Positions 45,991-57,457 of a stretch of 64,000 bases of DNA are shown piece by piece. Under the pieces are notes generated by a model. That model was not told the origin of the DNA and made no database searches. It saw nothing but the letters and a program-made list of their open reading frames with translations. Position 1 is the stretch's first letter. Each line of letters starts with the position of its first letter. Source of the stretch: Cycas panzhihuaensis (taxonomy: Eukaryota > Cycadophyta); assembly GCA_023213395.1 (NCBI GenBank), contig CM041465.1:33177741-33241740 (forward strand), read 5' to 3'. The position numbers were made by a program, and so were the translations under genes.

Positions 45991-46329
45991 TAGTAATAAT
46001 AAACAATAATAGAGTAAGAGAGAGACTCGAAAGGCAGGCAATAAGTGGCCGTGAAGGGTAGGAAGACCTAGCAATGAGGCTACCCAAGGACGAGAGCAAG
46101 CAGTCTGACTACTACCTAAGAGCGAGTAGAGAAAAGGTACCCTGGAGTACCAAAGGTCGCTTTGGGAAGTAAAACATGCCCCCAGACGAGGGACCATTCC
46201 CTCTGGAGACCCCAGGAGCAGAAAAGAGCTGCGGAAACAAGTCCAAGATGGTAAAACGAGCCAAACAAGTATAAACTCGGGCATGCACGGGAGTGGCATG
46301 CCAAACAAGGTAGAAGGGCCCTATAAAAA

Positions 46330-47255
46330 GTGTAATGATGAGGTGCAGTGAGGAGGGCCTGCAGGCTACGGATCGTGAGGAGATTCGAAGAGGCAACAGT
46401 GGAGCCAGTCCTAGTGAGGAGAGAGGCCCAGGGAGAGGTGGTACTGGGAGGAGGTACCGATGGTGAGCGGGGAGCCAGGAGGAGAGGTTATCGCACAGGC
46501 AGAGGAGTCGGTGGCCACAGCAGGTGAGGCCTAACCATTTCCCGTTGTTTAATAGTCAGATAGATAGTTTGATTTGGTTTTATTTCGATATGCAGTTGGA
46601 TATATACTGATATATGGTATGTTGGATTTGTAGGTACCGCAGAGATCTAGCAATTAGTAGAGGCTATGGTGAGGGAGATGTTCCCTTAGGTGTATCTGGA
46701 GGCGGCTACCCATCCAGTGAAGGACACCTAGATCGGTAGGTGCCCACATGGTAGCATTCACCCCATTGACGAGGGTGAGAGATATCTGGGCTGTAGAGTC
46801 CCAGGAGCATATAGCATTGAGGGGACAGATGATGTGGGAGCTGGACGAGGCCAGGAGCAAGTGGGACGCATTGCAGGGTCGCGTACAGGCTCTAGAGGCT
46901 TAGGGAGGAGCAGGTGGAGATACAGAGAGCAGGGTCCAACTAACAGCCCCAGAGGAGCGTCTCTGAGGGATGGAGGAGAGGTTCCAGAGCATGGAGGAGA
47001 GACTCTGGGGAGTAAAGGGAGAGAGGGATCGTATCCAGGCTTGATACAATCAGCTAGTAGACCAGGTGGCATCGAGGTCGAGTAGGAGCAGGACGTATAC
47101 CCACACGGCATCGACGACCCCGAGATGGCCATGTGACGAGGGGAGCGAGGCAGGGAGCTCGCAGAGGCCCAAGAGGAGCCCTAGAGGGATGTGGTCCCTA
47201 GGAGAGGGATCACATAGACCAGGAGATGGTGCCCCAGGAGCAGGGCAGCAATAGA
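46330..47255 (+). pseudogene. Element H antisense coiled-coil ORF remnant
   Basis: GC-rich plus-strand sequence, opposite to the element's own genes. One frame, about 46765-47254, reads VESQEHIALRGQMMWELDEA, SKWDALQGRVQALEA, stop, later MEERFQSMEERLWGVKGERD and DQVASRSSRSRTYTHTA, ending GDGAPGAGQQ, stop. Heptad-spaced hydrophobics suggest a coiled coil followed by a basic Ser/Pro-rich tail. Near 46524 a cag/gtgag and near 46633 a tttgtag/gtacc give a possible small intron. Tat-group elements are known to carry antisense accessory ORFs in this interval. Function unknown. Confidence 0.5.
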
Positions 47256-47850
47256 GTAGGACATATATATTTGATTTTGGCAGGGGAAAGCACGGGCCTC
47301 CAGGGGGTCATATATATAGAGTCATATGATATTACCCCCCTGCAAGGACACTAGCTTCCCATATGTACGATGTGACATATGATTTTTGTGTATATATATA
47401 TACGGGGTAACTCGTACCCCATTTTGATATGAGATGGTGTGTATATCATGTGTGGCGGATGACATGTATGTTTTGTTATGTATGTTATAGATGCTTTGTT
47501 ATATGATGCACGTATTTCCTTCCATGCATGGCTATATATCTAACAGGAGCATACGCGTCCACCATGAGTAGAGGTGATAGGCACATGTGGGGTTAGAAAT
47601 AGAGCAACGCGCATGTCTATGGGAGAGTATAACAGGATATGCGAATGAAACACCAAGCGAGAGAGGGGGAGTAACGATACTCCAAAGTGTCGTCCTAACT
47701 GGGGGATGCCCAAATAGGAAGACAAAAGTCCCAAAGGGATATGGGAACACGGGTTCCGCGGGAGGAACTAGAAAGCAACGGGAGAGGCCATCCTAAATTG
47801 TCATTGCCATGGTAGTTTAAGCTCATTTCAGAGCGTGCGAGAAGTGACAG
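47256..47850. other. Element H spacer between antisense ORF and integrase
   Basis: Contains short TA-rich stretches (47305-47345, 47395-47420). Small open frames on both strands lack similarity. It may be the 3' end of the antisense transcript. Confidence 0.45.
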
Positions 47851-47855
47851 TAGGG

Positions 47856-48863
47856 TCACAAGTAAAACTTCTTAAGGAAATTCCCATTAACAGCTTTCTC
47901 AAATTCAAGACCTTCCAGGGTGGCAATCCTATAAGCACCATTACCGAGAGTCTCGATAATGACGAAAGGGCCAACCCATCGAGGTTTAAATTTGGTTAAA
48001 CGGTCATGAAGATATTCAGGTTTGAGGACGTGGTCCCCAGGAAACAAAGTACAGGAACAAAGATGTTTATCGTAGGTCCTTTGTGAGCGAGCTTTGGATG
48101 CCAGGTTAGCCTGATAAGCGGCTAAATGTCTCTTGTCCAAAGCCTCGAGGTCCAGAAGGCGAACCTGACGGATCGACTCTTCATCGATGAGACCTTGAAG
48201 AGAGACTCGCAAAGAAGGAATCTCTACCTCCAATGGGAGTACTGCCTTGGTACCGTAAACTAGGGAGAACGGGGTCATTCCCGTGGCAGAACAAATAGAG
48301 GTGCGGTAAGCCCACAAAATGGAGGGCAGCTGAAGGTGCCAGTCTCTTTGAGACTGAGCAATGGTTTTCTTTAAGATATTAACGAGAGTCTTATTGAAAG
48401 ACTCCACTTGGCCATTTTCCTGAGGATAGTAAGGAGAAGAAGTCTTGTGAGAAATCTTGAACTTCTCGCAAAGCTCATCCATCTCCTTGTTACAAAAGGG
48501 GGCTCCATTGTCAGTGATTAAGACGTCTGGAATCTCGAAACAGTAAATGATATGCTGGTAAACAAATGTAGCTATCATCTTACCAGGAGTAGTAATTAAG
48601 GGAATGGCCTCCCCCCATTTAGTGAAATATTCAGTGGCATTCAAGATAAACTTGTGCTGCGATGACGAAGGTGGAGAGATAGCCCTGACGAGGTCTAGTC
48701 CCCGCCGAACGAAAGGCCATGGAGAAACAATATGGTGAAGGGCCTCAAAAGGCACATGGGAGATGTTGGCATGTTCCTGACATCGTCGACATCTCAGGGC
48801 AAAGGTGTGGGTGTCCTTAAAAAGGGACGGCCGAGTAACCATCACGAAGGATCCTCGAGCCAT
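47856..48863 (-). pseudogene. pol: Element H integrase
   Basis: 335 codons uninterrupted. It starts inside the zinc-binding region (CRRCQEHANISHVPF), then the core with RRGLDLVRAISPPSS (first Asp), ILNATEYFTKWGEAIPL, VLITDNGAPF (second Asp) and QENGQVESFNKTLV (Glu). The C-terminal part has KFKPRWVGPFVIIETLGN and ends NGNFLKKFYL. The catalytic triad is intact. The missing N-terminal His-His part lies upstream beyond a one-base frameshift near 48900-49060, relative to the RT frame. It inserts the cDNA. Confidence 0.93.
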
Positions 48864-49056
48864 AGGCGCCCCGAAATGGCCCCCACAAATACCATCGTGG
48901 CATTCGCAGAGTATTTGGTCGCCTTAAATGCGGTGATCTGATGAGGAGGATCCCATCGAAGGACCTCTTATACAATACTTCATCCATGAGGAAGTATCGC
49001 CTAGCAAAAGTCCAGATGCGAGATCTAACTTTATTACTAGCATCAAGGCGGTATTG

Positions 49057-50400
49057 TTATTGTGTGAGATACTGCACTATATCGCCATACCACTCATTGT
49101 CAATGAGTGGATGAGGAGAGATGTCCTGAATCGTCAAAATGGACTCATCAGGGAGAGAATCGTCAATGGGAGTATCAAAGGAGTTAGAAATAGGGGCATC
49201 TGTGAGTTGCTTGGCCACCACCATTCCCTTCTTTGATTTTCGGTTAACGATATGAAGGTTGAATTCTTGAAGTAGGATGACCCAACGGCCAGCCCTACCC
49301 GTCAAATCTGAACGAGTGAGCAAGTATCGCAAGGCATCAGATTGGACAATCACCTTGGTGGTATTACCATGCAAGTAGTGTCTAAACTTCTTGGTCACGT
49401 GGACCAAGGAGAGACACTCCTTCTCGGCAGGAGAGTAGTTAAGTTCAGTAGCCACGAAGGTGCAACTAATGAAATAAATAGCCCTCTCGGTTCTTGAGTC
49501 ATCCTCCTGAGTTAACATAGCACCCAAGGACTCGTCAGTCGCTGATGTATACAGGATGAAGGGCCTATCAAAGCGAGGGGGTGCCAGTGTAGGAGCGGAA
49601 GCGAGGGCTTCCTTGAGTCCTTCGAAGGCCTTTTGGGTCTTGTCAGACCAAACAAAATGAGCTCCTTTCTTCAATAGCTTCGTAAGGGGTTTAGCGCTTA
49701 CGACGAAGTCTGCCAAGAAGCGCCTGAGAAAACTGAGCCTACCTAGAAACAACTTAATCTGTCATTGGGTTCTAGGAGGCGGCATGTCAAGGATTGCCCT
49801 GACCTCGTCAGGATCAATCTGGATTCCTTGTTTGGACACAAGAAATCTAAGGAGTTTGCCCGAAGTAACGGCAAACACACGCTTGAGCGGGTTTAGGCTA
49901 ACATGATACTTACAGTATCATCAGAAGATAGCCCGCAAGTTAAAGGGATGATGGGCCCTGATACGTGAGAGGCATATCATGTCATCCATGAAGACCTCCA
50001 ATGTGTTATCAATGAGGTCGTGGAAGATGAAATGCATGGCTCTGTGATAAGTAGCACCTGCATTCTTAAGGCCAAAGGGCATTGCCTTGTAGGTAAAGGC
50101 ACCCCATGGTGTAATGAAGGCCGTCTTGTGACAGTCTTCAGGAGATATCTGGATCTGGTTATAACCAGAGAAGTCGTCCATTAAGGACATGACTTCAAAT
50201 CTAGTGGTTTGATCAATGATTTGATCGATGAAGGGGAGCGGAAAGTTGTCCTTAGGACAAGCATTGTTAATGTCATGGAAGTCAACACATATACAAATGG
50301 CCCCATTCTTTTTAGCAACGAGGACAATGTTGGAGACCCACTTGGGGTAATCAATAGAAGTAATGAGTCCAGCATCTAAGAGCTTTTCAACCTCTATCTT
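49057..50400 (-). pseudogene. pol: Element H reverse transcriptase and degenerate gypsy RNase H
   Basis: Minus strand, one frame with a few stops. 49921-50190 carries MSLMDDFSGYNQIQISPEDC, then PFGLKNAGATYHRAM and EVFMDDMICLSR (FMDD catalytic box). 49057-49752 carries the connection (LGRLSFLRRFLADF) and RNase H. There LYTSATDESLGAMLTQ replaces the usual first-Asp block, so the first catalytic acid is lost, while Glu (SPAEKECLSL) and the third acidic residue (VQSDALRYLL) remain. A degenerate gypsy RNase H accompanied by a second one is the Tat-group pattern. Confidence 0.92.
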
Positions 50401-50439
50401 AATGGCAGTCGAGAGCTTTGGGTGAAGGGGACACTGCTT

Positions 50440-51588
50440 CTAGCGTACGGGGTGGGCGCCAGGGATGGTGGTGATATTATGGGTGACAATGGAGGGGTCA
50501 ATTCCCTTCATGTCACCATAATCCCATGTGAAAACGTCCTGAAACTCCTGGAACAAAAGGGAATACTCCCTTACCTCATCAGGAGAGCATTCCATCCCAA
50601 CCTTAATGACCTTGCCAGGGGCTAAGACTATGTCTTGGGTTGCCCCCATGCACATGGCATTCCCCTCCTCGAAGTGGAGAGGGGCAAGGTCAATGGGAGG
50701 AGATGGAATAGGGGACGGGATTGGGTCGGCGAGTGTGGACCCAATCACAAGGATCTTCTAGTAGCCAAGCCTGTGGTGACCAGAAAGCAAGTTAGGCACG
50801 AAGCTCGCTAGGTGCTCGAGCAAGGCTTCATCATCCTCAAAGTAATCCACCTCATGGATGACCTTACTCCGAGTAGACGAAGTGCTAGAGGAAGTAGAGG
50901 CAACAGGACTATGATGGTCGTCGGGTTGCTCATCTTCCTCGCGAGACTCTAAGAGAGAGTCAAAAGGAGGCTCCTCGGAAGGAGTGAAAGGCAGTTCTTC
51001 GAAGCCATCATCTCTGGGGGGTAATGAAGGGGAAGAACTGAGGACGGATGAGTCAACACGAGCGATGACATACGACACGTATGAGTGGCTAGTCTCACCA
51101 ATGAGAGAGGTTCTAGGCAGAGATCTAGAACGAGATCGGTGCGACCTACTGGTGCGGAGGAAAGAGACAGGGTGAAGACAATCCCCGCCCCCGTCATGTA
51201 ACTCGTTGTCACTAAATGAGGCAAGGTACCTGTAGCTTCTAACGCCAATAGGGGCAAAACGTGTGAGACTAGAAAAAGAAGATGTAGGATCTTCTTCAGA
51301 CGAATTGGGTATACCAATGGAGCAAGCTGAGGCATGAGTAGAAGGACCTTGGCTTGCTTAATTAATAGGATGGGTTTGTTTGGTAAATGGGCGTTCATGG
51401 GGAACAACCCTCATTCGTCCCTCATGGACGAATTTAAGTTGTCCCCAAAGAGTCAAACATACGGCTCCCATTTGGTTGAGCCATGGACGTCCTAAGAGAA
51501 GGTTGTAGTCGACGTCGACGTCGAGGACTACAACATCAGTGAGGACAGTCTTACCCTCGAGGGTAAGTGAAATCATGACAGATCCCAA
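50440..51588 (-). pseudogene. pol: Element H protease C-terminus to RT spacer
   Basis: 51358-51588 reads MGSVMISLTLEGKTVLTDVV and NLLLGRPWLNQMGAV, the end of the retropepsin domain. 50758-51078 is an acidic Ser-rich linker. 50440-50748 has GKVIKVGMECSPDEV and FQEFQDVFTWDYGDMKGIDP, the typical lead-in to RT in this group. All share the frame of gag and RT, with one stop between each block. Confidence 0.85.
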
Positions 51589-51621
51589 TGGGGTCTTCTC
51601 GCTACCATCATAACCTTGGCA

Positions 51622-51888
51622 TCACCATGGAACAAGTTCCAAGGTGGAAATACCAAGCTCTTGCATGACACGCAAGGGCATGGCATTCACGGAAGAACCG
51701 TTGTCGACAACAATCCTTAGCAGGGTACAATCGGGTGTATTGATGGTAATAGTGAATGGGAAGTTCCACTGACGTTCCCTTTCACATGCGGGAGGAAGGT
51801 CCTTAGGATCAAACAAAATAATAGGTTCACGACTTTGGGTGACACCCAAAGCGTGAACAGGCACGTCATCCGATCCTAAAGCTTCCAA
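51622..51888 (-). pseudogene. pol: Element H protease catalytic region
   Basis: Reads FTITINTPDCTLLRIVVDNG, then SSVNAMPLRVMQELGI. VVDNGSS is the active site, with D-N-G instead of D-S/T-G. It would process the polyprotein. It continues in the same frame to the block at 51588. A TAG-type stop separates it from the gag end at 51901. Confidence 0.88.
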
Positions 51889-51900
51889 GAGGAGAGTCCG

Positions 51901-54480
51901 CTACTTGGGACAACTCCTCAAAATGTCCATCAAGGACATTCCTGTAGCAACAGTATGAAGCTCATCCATGATGGAGAAAGGCTTACCCTTCGCGGTAGGT
52001 TGGGTAAGTGCCCTTCGAAAATCGTAACGACCCGGGCGCACAAGAATTGCCTTAGGGAAGAGAGGTACTTCCAGAGGAGGGTTCTCTGGAAAAGGATCAG
52101 AAGGAGTAGAGGAAGAAGCACCAGTTGCTTCTTTGGCAGCTTGAGACCGGGTAAGGGCATATGATGAAGTAGCCTCAATCATTTGGATCACCTTCTTCCC
52201 CTTGTTCTAGGGTTGCAAAGGTGATGGGGTGCGATGGTTAGGGGAACGAGAGGAAGAGGACGAATCCCGGGCGCCCTTCCCTTTATCGCGGGAAGGATGG
52301 GAATTTGGTGATCTTCCTCAGTTCTGGTTATTCTTGGATTGAGTGTTGTGATCACATTCCCCATGTTTGGGGAACATATCCTTATGGACCGGTTGGTCTA
52401 AATTAGGCCTTAAGGCCCGTTTAGGGGAGGAGTCACGTCGAGGGGCATCCTTAGGATGCTGGGCCCTACAACGTGAGTCATCGTGGAAGCACTCCCCATG
52501 AATGGAGCACCACTTCTTCTCAAGTGAGGGATCTATCTTCCTCGTTTGAGAGGACTGGGCATTTCCATTCATGGGGAGGGAAGCTTGAGTTGCTTATTGA
52601 ATCTGTTTGTTGGATGTTGGAGATAGAGGAGCTTATAACTTGAGTTCCTTCATCGTACGTTCGAATGAATATATGGCGGATGTGAGGGGGTCTAAAGTCC
52701 TCTTAGTCGGGTAAGAGGAAGACTTGGAGGATTGTTGGGGTTTAGTATCCTTAGTTGGAGGTGGTGCCTCACATCGTTGTGAGGGCTTGAGAGGCTTCTT
52801 AAGTCCGACCTAGATCTCAATAGCCTCGAACGCTAAGCACTTGGCGATCACGGAGTCGTATGTAGTCACCCCCATTTTAAGGACTTCCACATGTACTTCG
52901 GGACAAAGTGCATTAACGAAAAGGTGTCTCTTCAACTCCTCGGGCAATGTGGCCTTAGTGGAGTGAAGAAGGTCATGGAATCGTCTCACAAAGTCACGAT
53001 TCATCTCATTGTGGCCTTATTTGAGCGATAAGAGGGATTTCATTCCGCTCTCAAATGGATGAGCTACATCAAAGTAGTTGATGAATTTGTCCACCAATTG
53101 TTGGAATGAAAAGATAGAGTGGGTAGGGAGGCGATAAAACCACTTAAGGGCGTTGCCCTCCAATGATCGTGGAAACAATTTCATTAAGATATGGTCGTAA
53201 GCCCAGTAGTCTATACATGCCATAGAAAAACTATGCACGTGTTCAGCTGGGTCTTGCGACGAAGTTCCGTCAAATCTAGGAACTTCAAGAGGATGAGGCG
53301 GCAGATTAGTTCTTAATGCCTTAATGGATAAAGGTGTTGACCTATAGTCAATGAAGGGACGCGCCCTTACCTGGACCGTAGGATCAATAAATGATGCAGT
53401 AGGTAGCGAGCAAGGAGCGAACGGGGGCGACATACCCATCCCTCCTTGAGGATATGCCCCTTGTTGGAAGGGGGCTTGCGGATAGGTACCTTGAGAGGGA
53501 GTCGTGTTCCCTTGCGAAGGCATGGTAAAAGGGATTGTGCTATATGGCGAAAAAGAGGGATGTGGAACCGGGTTTTGCCCATATGGCCCACCTGTAGGTG
53601 GGGTAATCCCATGTGGGTGTAGCAGATCCACTCCATAAGCTGGGAGGTGGTTCCCTCTACCCTGCCCCCAAGGTTGAGAAGTGTACCCTGGGGGGATGTA
53701 AAAGGAAGAGCCAACAGGTTGGTTTTGAGGGTGTGTGGGAGCGAGTCCCACATGACTAATGGCTGAAGGATTAGTAGGACCGACAGGCCTACTAGAGAAG
53801 GTATGCGCCACATTAGGCAATGGCATATTAGTTTAGCTAGGAAAGGGTATGCTAACCTTCAACTAAAGGAAAAATATACCATGGGAAGGTCTCGAAGCAC
53901 TAGGACCTTGGCGAGGGATAGGAGGTGCAACATGCGTCCCCACAACAGTAATAGAGAAGGAGCAGGATGAATGTGTAGGTACGAAGGGATTGGTTGTTGC
54001 AGGAGGAGTAGATGAGGATGAAGAAAGTGGGGGAGGAGCAGACGAAGAAGAGGCTCCCCCACGGAAGGCATCTTCAAACCATCTAGGACGTGGTTGAAAA
54101 CGAGTAGCGCGACGACACTCGTTGAAAGCTTCAACCACATTGGTGGGAGGGGTATCTACATGATCGTAGGAGGTAGATGGGACCTCAAATGAAGTAGATC
54201 CCTTGGGACGTTCCTCATAAGAATCACCAACTGAGTGGTAAATCTCAAAAGGAAAAGATCCTTCTATCACATCGGTAGGAGGATGGGCGTCAAGCGGGTG
54301 ATGTTGGTCACCCGGGTAATAAATAGGATCATCACCCTCCTGGGTGGATCCCGGAATAGAAGAGGGAAACTCATGAGTTCCCGATGCTGAGGTGTGGTAG
54401 GCCCAATCGGAAGGGTATCCCTCCATAGTCGAATCAGAATCCGATGAAGGAAGAGGATGATACCCGGGATCTTCTAACAA
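51901..54480 (-). pseudogene. gag: Element H gag
   Basis: The frame opens at 54480 (MLEDPGYHPLPSSDSDSTME), a Ser/Pro-rich N-terminus, then a Gly/Pro/Gln-rich stretch (53826-53430). The core at 53320-53020 reads RFDGTSSQDPAEHVHSF, GNALKWFYRLPTHS and FQQLVDKFINYFDVAHPFES, and continues after one stop with MNRDFVRRFHDLLHSTKATL. The zinc-binding end (52572-52430) is KKWCSIHGECFHDDSRCRAQ. Everything lies in one frame with about five stops, so gag and pol were probably one long ORF. It forms the particle. Confidence 0.92.
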
Positions 54481-54668
54481 TGGAGGTAAGCCACGTAAGC
54501 GACAAGAGAAGCATCGTATACAAGGCTAACGAACACTGTAAGAGAAAGAAAGGGCAATAAAGAGCGCACATTGGGGGCTGCCCAACGAAGAAAATGAAGT
54601 AGGATAAAACCAAAAGGAGGTAGCAATACCAACAGAAAAGAGCAGAAACTAGCTCCCTTACTGGCAGA
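54481..54668 (-). other. Element H leader
   Basis: A short region between primer site and gag start; no motif recognised. Confidence 0.6.
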
Positions 54669-54686
54669 TCCCCAGTATGGTCGCCA
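54669..54686 (-). other. Element H primer binding site
   Basis: On the minus strand it reads TGGCGACCATACTGGGGA, one base after the LTR end. It starts TGGCG and ends GGGGA, like the tRNA-Asp/Arg-type sites of Tat and Athila elements, and differs from the Met-type sites of all other elements here. Confidence 0.75.
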
Positions 54687-54687
54687 G

Positions 54688-57452
54688 TGGATGCGCGTCT
54701 ACAGGATAGCTACTTAACTGAGTAGGAATAACGAGGGCGATCAATGGCACTACCAGGTGCAGACAAGAACCTACAAGTAAGGCAAATACCACGCAAGGCA
54801 CCCCGTGCGCCGAAGCGCGAGTTTGGGACCTGCGGATGGTACCCGGCTACCTAAAGGTGGTTCCCCACTTCAGTTAAGAAGAGAGGAGGTGGAAGATTAA
54901 CCTGGGTAGATCTAAGAGAAGGATCCCCCACCCTTGGATGGCCGGAAGGGAATGGAGAGAACCCCTTGAGGGTTTCCCTATAGCAGAGGAAAACGAGTAA
55001 GGGGTAAGTAGGTGAGCAACCTATGAATAAGGTCTTCTCGGTTATCCGGCTAGGTAGAAAGAAATCGAGGAAGAACGAAGGGAATGGGAACGATCGATCA
55101 ATCAAGAGTTCCCCCCTTCGAAAGGGTAATCAAGAGAAAGGAGGGTGCTATGACGCACATAAGTAAACTAAACCAAGCACAACAAGTCAATAGGACAAGG
55201 GTAAAGTTTACAAGGTGAAAGGAAAGGTTAAAAGGAAAAGCTTCCTAAAACCTTTTCCTATGATAGATATAATGTGTGAAATATAATAAATGGAATATAA
55301 ACCAAAAGAGAGAGTCAGTTTCCCTTTTCTTTTCAAATGATCTAATTACTATCGTGTAAAATCTTTTAAAGAAAAGAAAATGAAATGGAGCGAGAGCACA
55401 TACCCAGAATGGAGACGCGGTTGAAGCATTAGCATTCCCACAAGGTGTCCAAGATCGCTCCACAAAGCACGGAGAGAGAGAGAGGTTGCGGTAGGATGAA
55501 GCGTGGGGATTCCTTACCTTCCTCGGAAGTGACACTAGGGTGCCAAGAAAGGAAAAAGGAAAATGATGGCAGTAAATGAAATGCTAAAATAAAATATAAG
55601 TAAAAGCACTTACCCGCAAGGGAAAAGAAGAGGAAATCCCTTACACCCTCCGTGTACCTGCAAGTAAGCACAAATATCCTTTTCCAAAGAAATGAGGCTG
55701 ACAACATAAAGTGGAGTCCCAATAACATGTGCGTATATATATGAAAGACAAGTCTCTATATCTATATGTTAGTGTACATGAACCATAAGGTTGCAGCAAT
55801 AATCTATGGCAAAACAAACTACTCAAATAAACAGTAAGTAGATAAGTAAGCCTCAGAGTGGCCCACCTCCCACAAAGAGAAACCCTACCCTCCCTCAAGA
55901 AGCCACAAGGCAGCGAGGGTATGGTATAAAGGTGAAAATGGGACAGCAGAGATGTAAAAGAGTCCAAGTCAAAACTCAACAAGGCCGGGGTGCTACGAGA
56001 AGCAAACTGGACCGTTGAGGAGAGGATTGGGTCAAGAAAAGTAATCGGAGCTTATGCGTTGTCTGGATTTGGGAAATGAGCCCTCAAACTTTTACTACAA
56101 CAAGTGCCAACATTGATTTCAGTGGCTATAAATAGCCTACTAAAGCCTTACTCTACTCCAAGAGTAGCACGGCGCAAAAAGGAAGGTTTGGAGGGCAAAA
56201 AGCCTCTTAGGGAGCGTGGAAGGTGGTACGAAATCCACCCAGCTCTATCCCAAACCTTATGTATCCCTCTTGACCATTGTCCTAGGTGTGAAACACAGGA
56301 AAAGAGGCCCTAACAGTAGAGCAAAAAGCCCAAGGGAGAGGCAAGAAACAACCCTTGGAACGAGATAAGATAAGCTATTGTAAACATGCAAAAACTAGGC
56401 ATAAATTGAGCAAAGGAAAGACCCTAAACTAACAAATACCTGTAGAGAAGATGGGAGGCATTTGCCTCTATCAAAACCTGCTAAAAAAAGGCTGAGAAAT
56501 CTATAGGAAGACTGTGGAGCAGCAGGTATGGAGCCCCTACTAAGATGGCTGAAGAAAAAGCCTGCACTTGAGACTGCTTGATGGTTGCCCGAGCAAGGAA
56601 GTCCTGGAAACTCTTCAAAGAGGCCCTCTCCAAGGTGTGCAAGGGGCTAGGAAGATGTCACAGCCGAACCAAAGGAGAGTTGGGTGCTGGAGAGTGATTG
56701 CAGGTCCTGAAACAACAGTGGAGTAGCAGGGAACAACAGACAGCAGGGCATTTTTCCTTGTGATCCTTCTAAAATGAGACAAAAAGATCCCTAAAATGAA
56801 TTAAGTAAGACTTAAATACCCAGCCCTAACCCTAATCAAGTGATTAGGGCGTGGCTAGCAGTGAGTTAAGTTGCGAGACACGTGGCAATTTCGCAATAAA
56901 TGCAAGAATTGCCACGGCAGATTTTTAAAAACAAGTTGTGACAGTCGTACCATGGTAAACTTTGCGATGCAGTAAATCTCGTGGTCGCAAAATCTACCAG
57001 TCGGGACCAGAGGCCAAACCTGGCCCAAACAGCCAGCCTGGGCTATGGGCCAGTGACTAAGGAGGCCGGCAGGTGGCAGGGCCACCTGCCCAGAGGTAGA
57101 CAAGCTAACAAATGAGCCACGGGGAACAACAACGGGACTCAAAGGTGCAACAAGTTGACCAAACAATGATGGATCATCACACAGGCAAGGATGATATGAG
57201 CCAAATGGGTCTTAAGGTGAGTAGGGCAGAATGCGGGAAGTGATGGGGCCACTGGGGTGTCACACTCGTTGGGAATGTGTCCCCGCTATAGTCGTCATAG
57301 GCTAGATAGGTGTAAATGACAACAGGACCATCTATAAAATCATAGCATGTAAGCATATACTCATCACAAAAGAAAGCGACAACAAAGTGAGAAGTATACC
57401 TGCACTTACCTGAGTCGACCACTCCGTATCCATTTTCGGAAGCTGGGAAACA
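54688..57452 (-). repeat. Element H 5' LTR (2.77 kb)
   Basis: Partner of 42353-45132; both ends are TG and CA. Confidence 0.96.
55733..55743 (-). promoter_or_regulatory. Possible TATA box in element H 5' LTR
   Basis: A TA run about 1.7 kb into the 5' LTR on the minus strand. Transcription from here would run toward gag. Sequence composition only. Confidence 0.3.
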
Positions 57453-57457
57453 CCACC

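Larger units (their letters stand above)
42348..57457 (-). mobile_element. Element H: Tat-like Ty3/gypsy element, 15.1 kb, TSD CCACC
   Basis: LTRs of about 2.78 kb (42353-45132 and 54688-57452) are flanked by CCACC at 42348-42352 and 57453-57457. The minus-strand order is LTR, primer site, gag, protease, RT, gypsy RNase H, integrase, antisense coiled-coil region, archaeal-type RNase H, polypurine tract, LTR. From 54480 to 49057 all remnants share one reading frame; integrase is shifted. It is markedly GC-richer than the surrounding elements. It splits element G between protease and RT. Confidence 0.96.
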
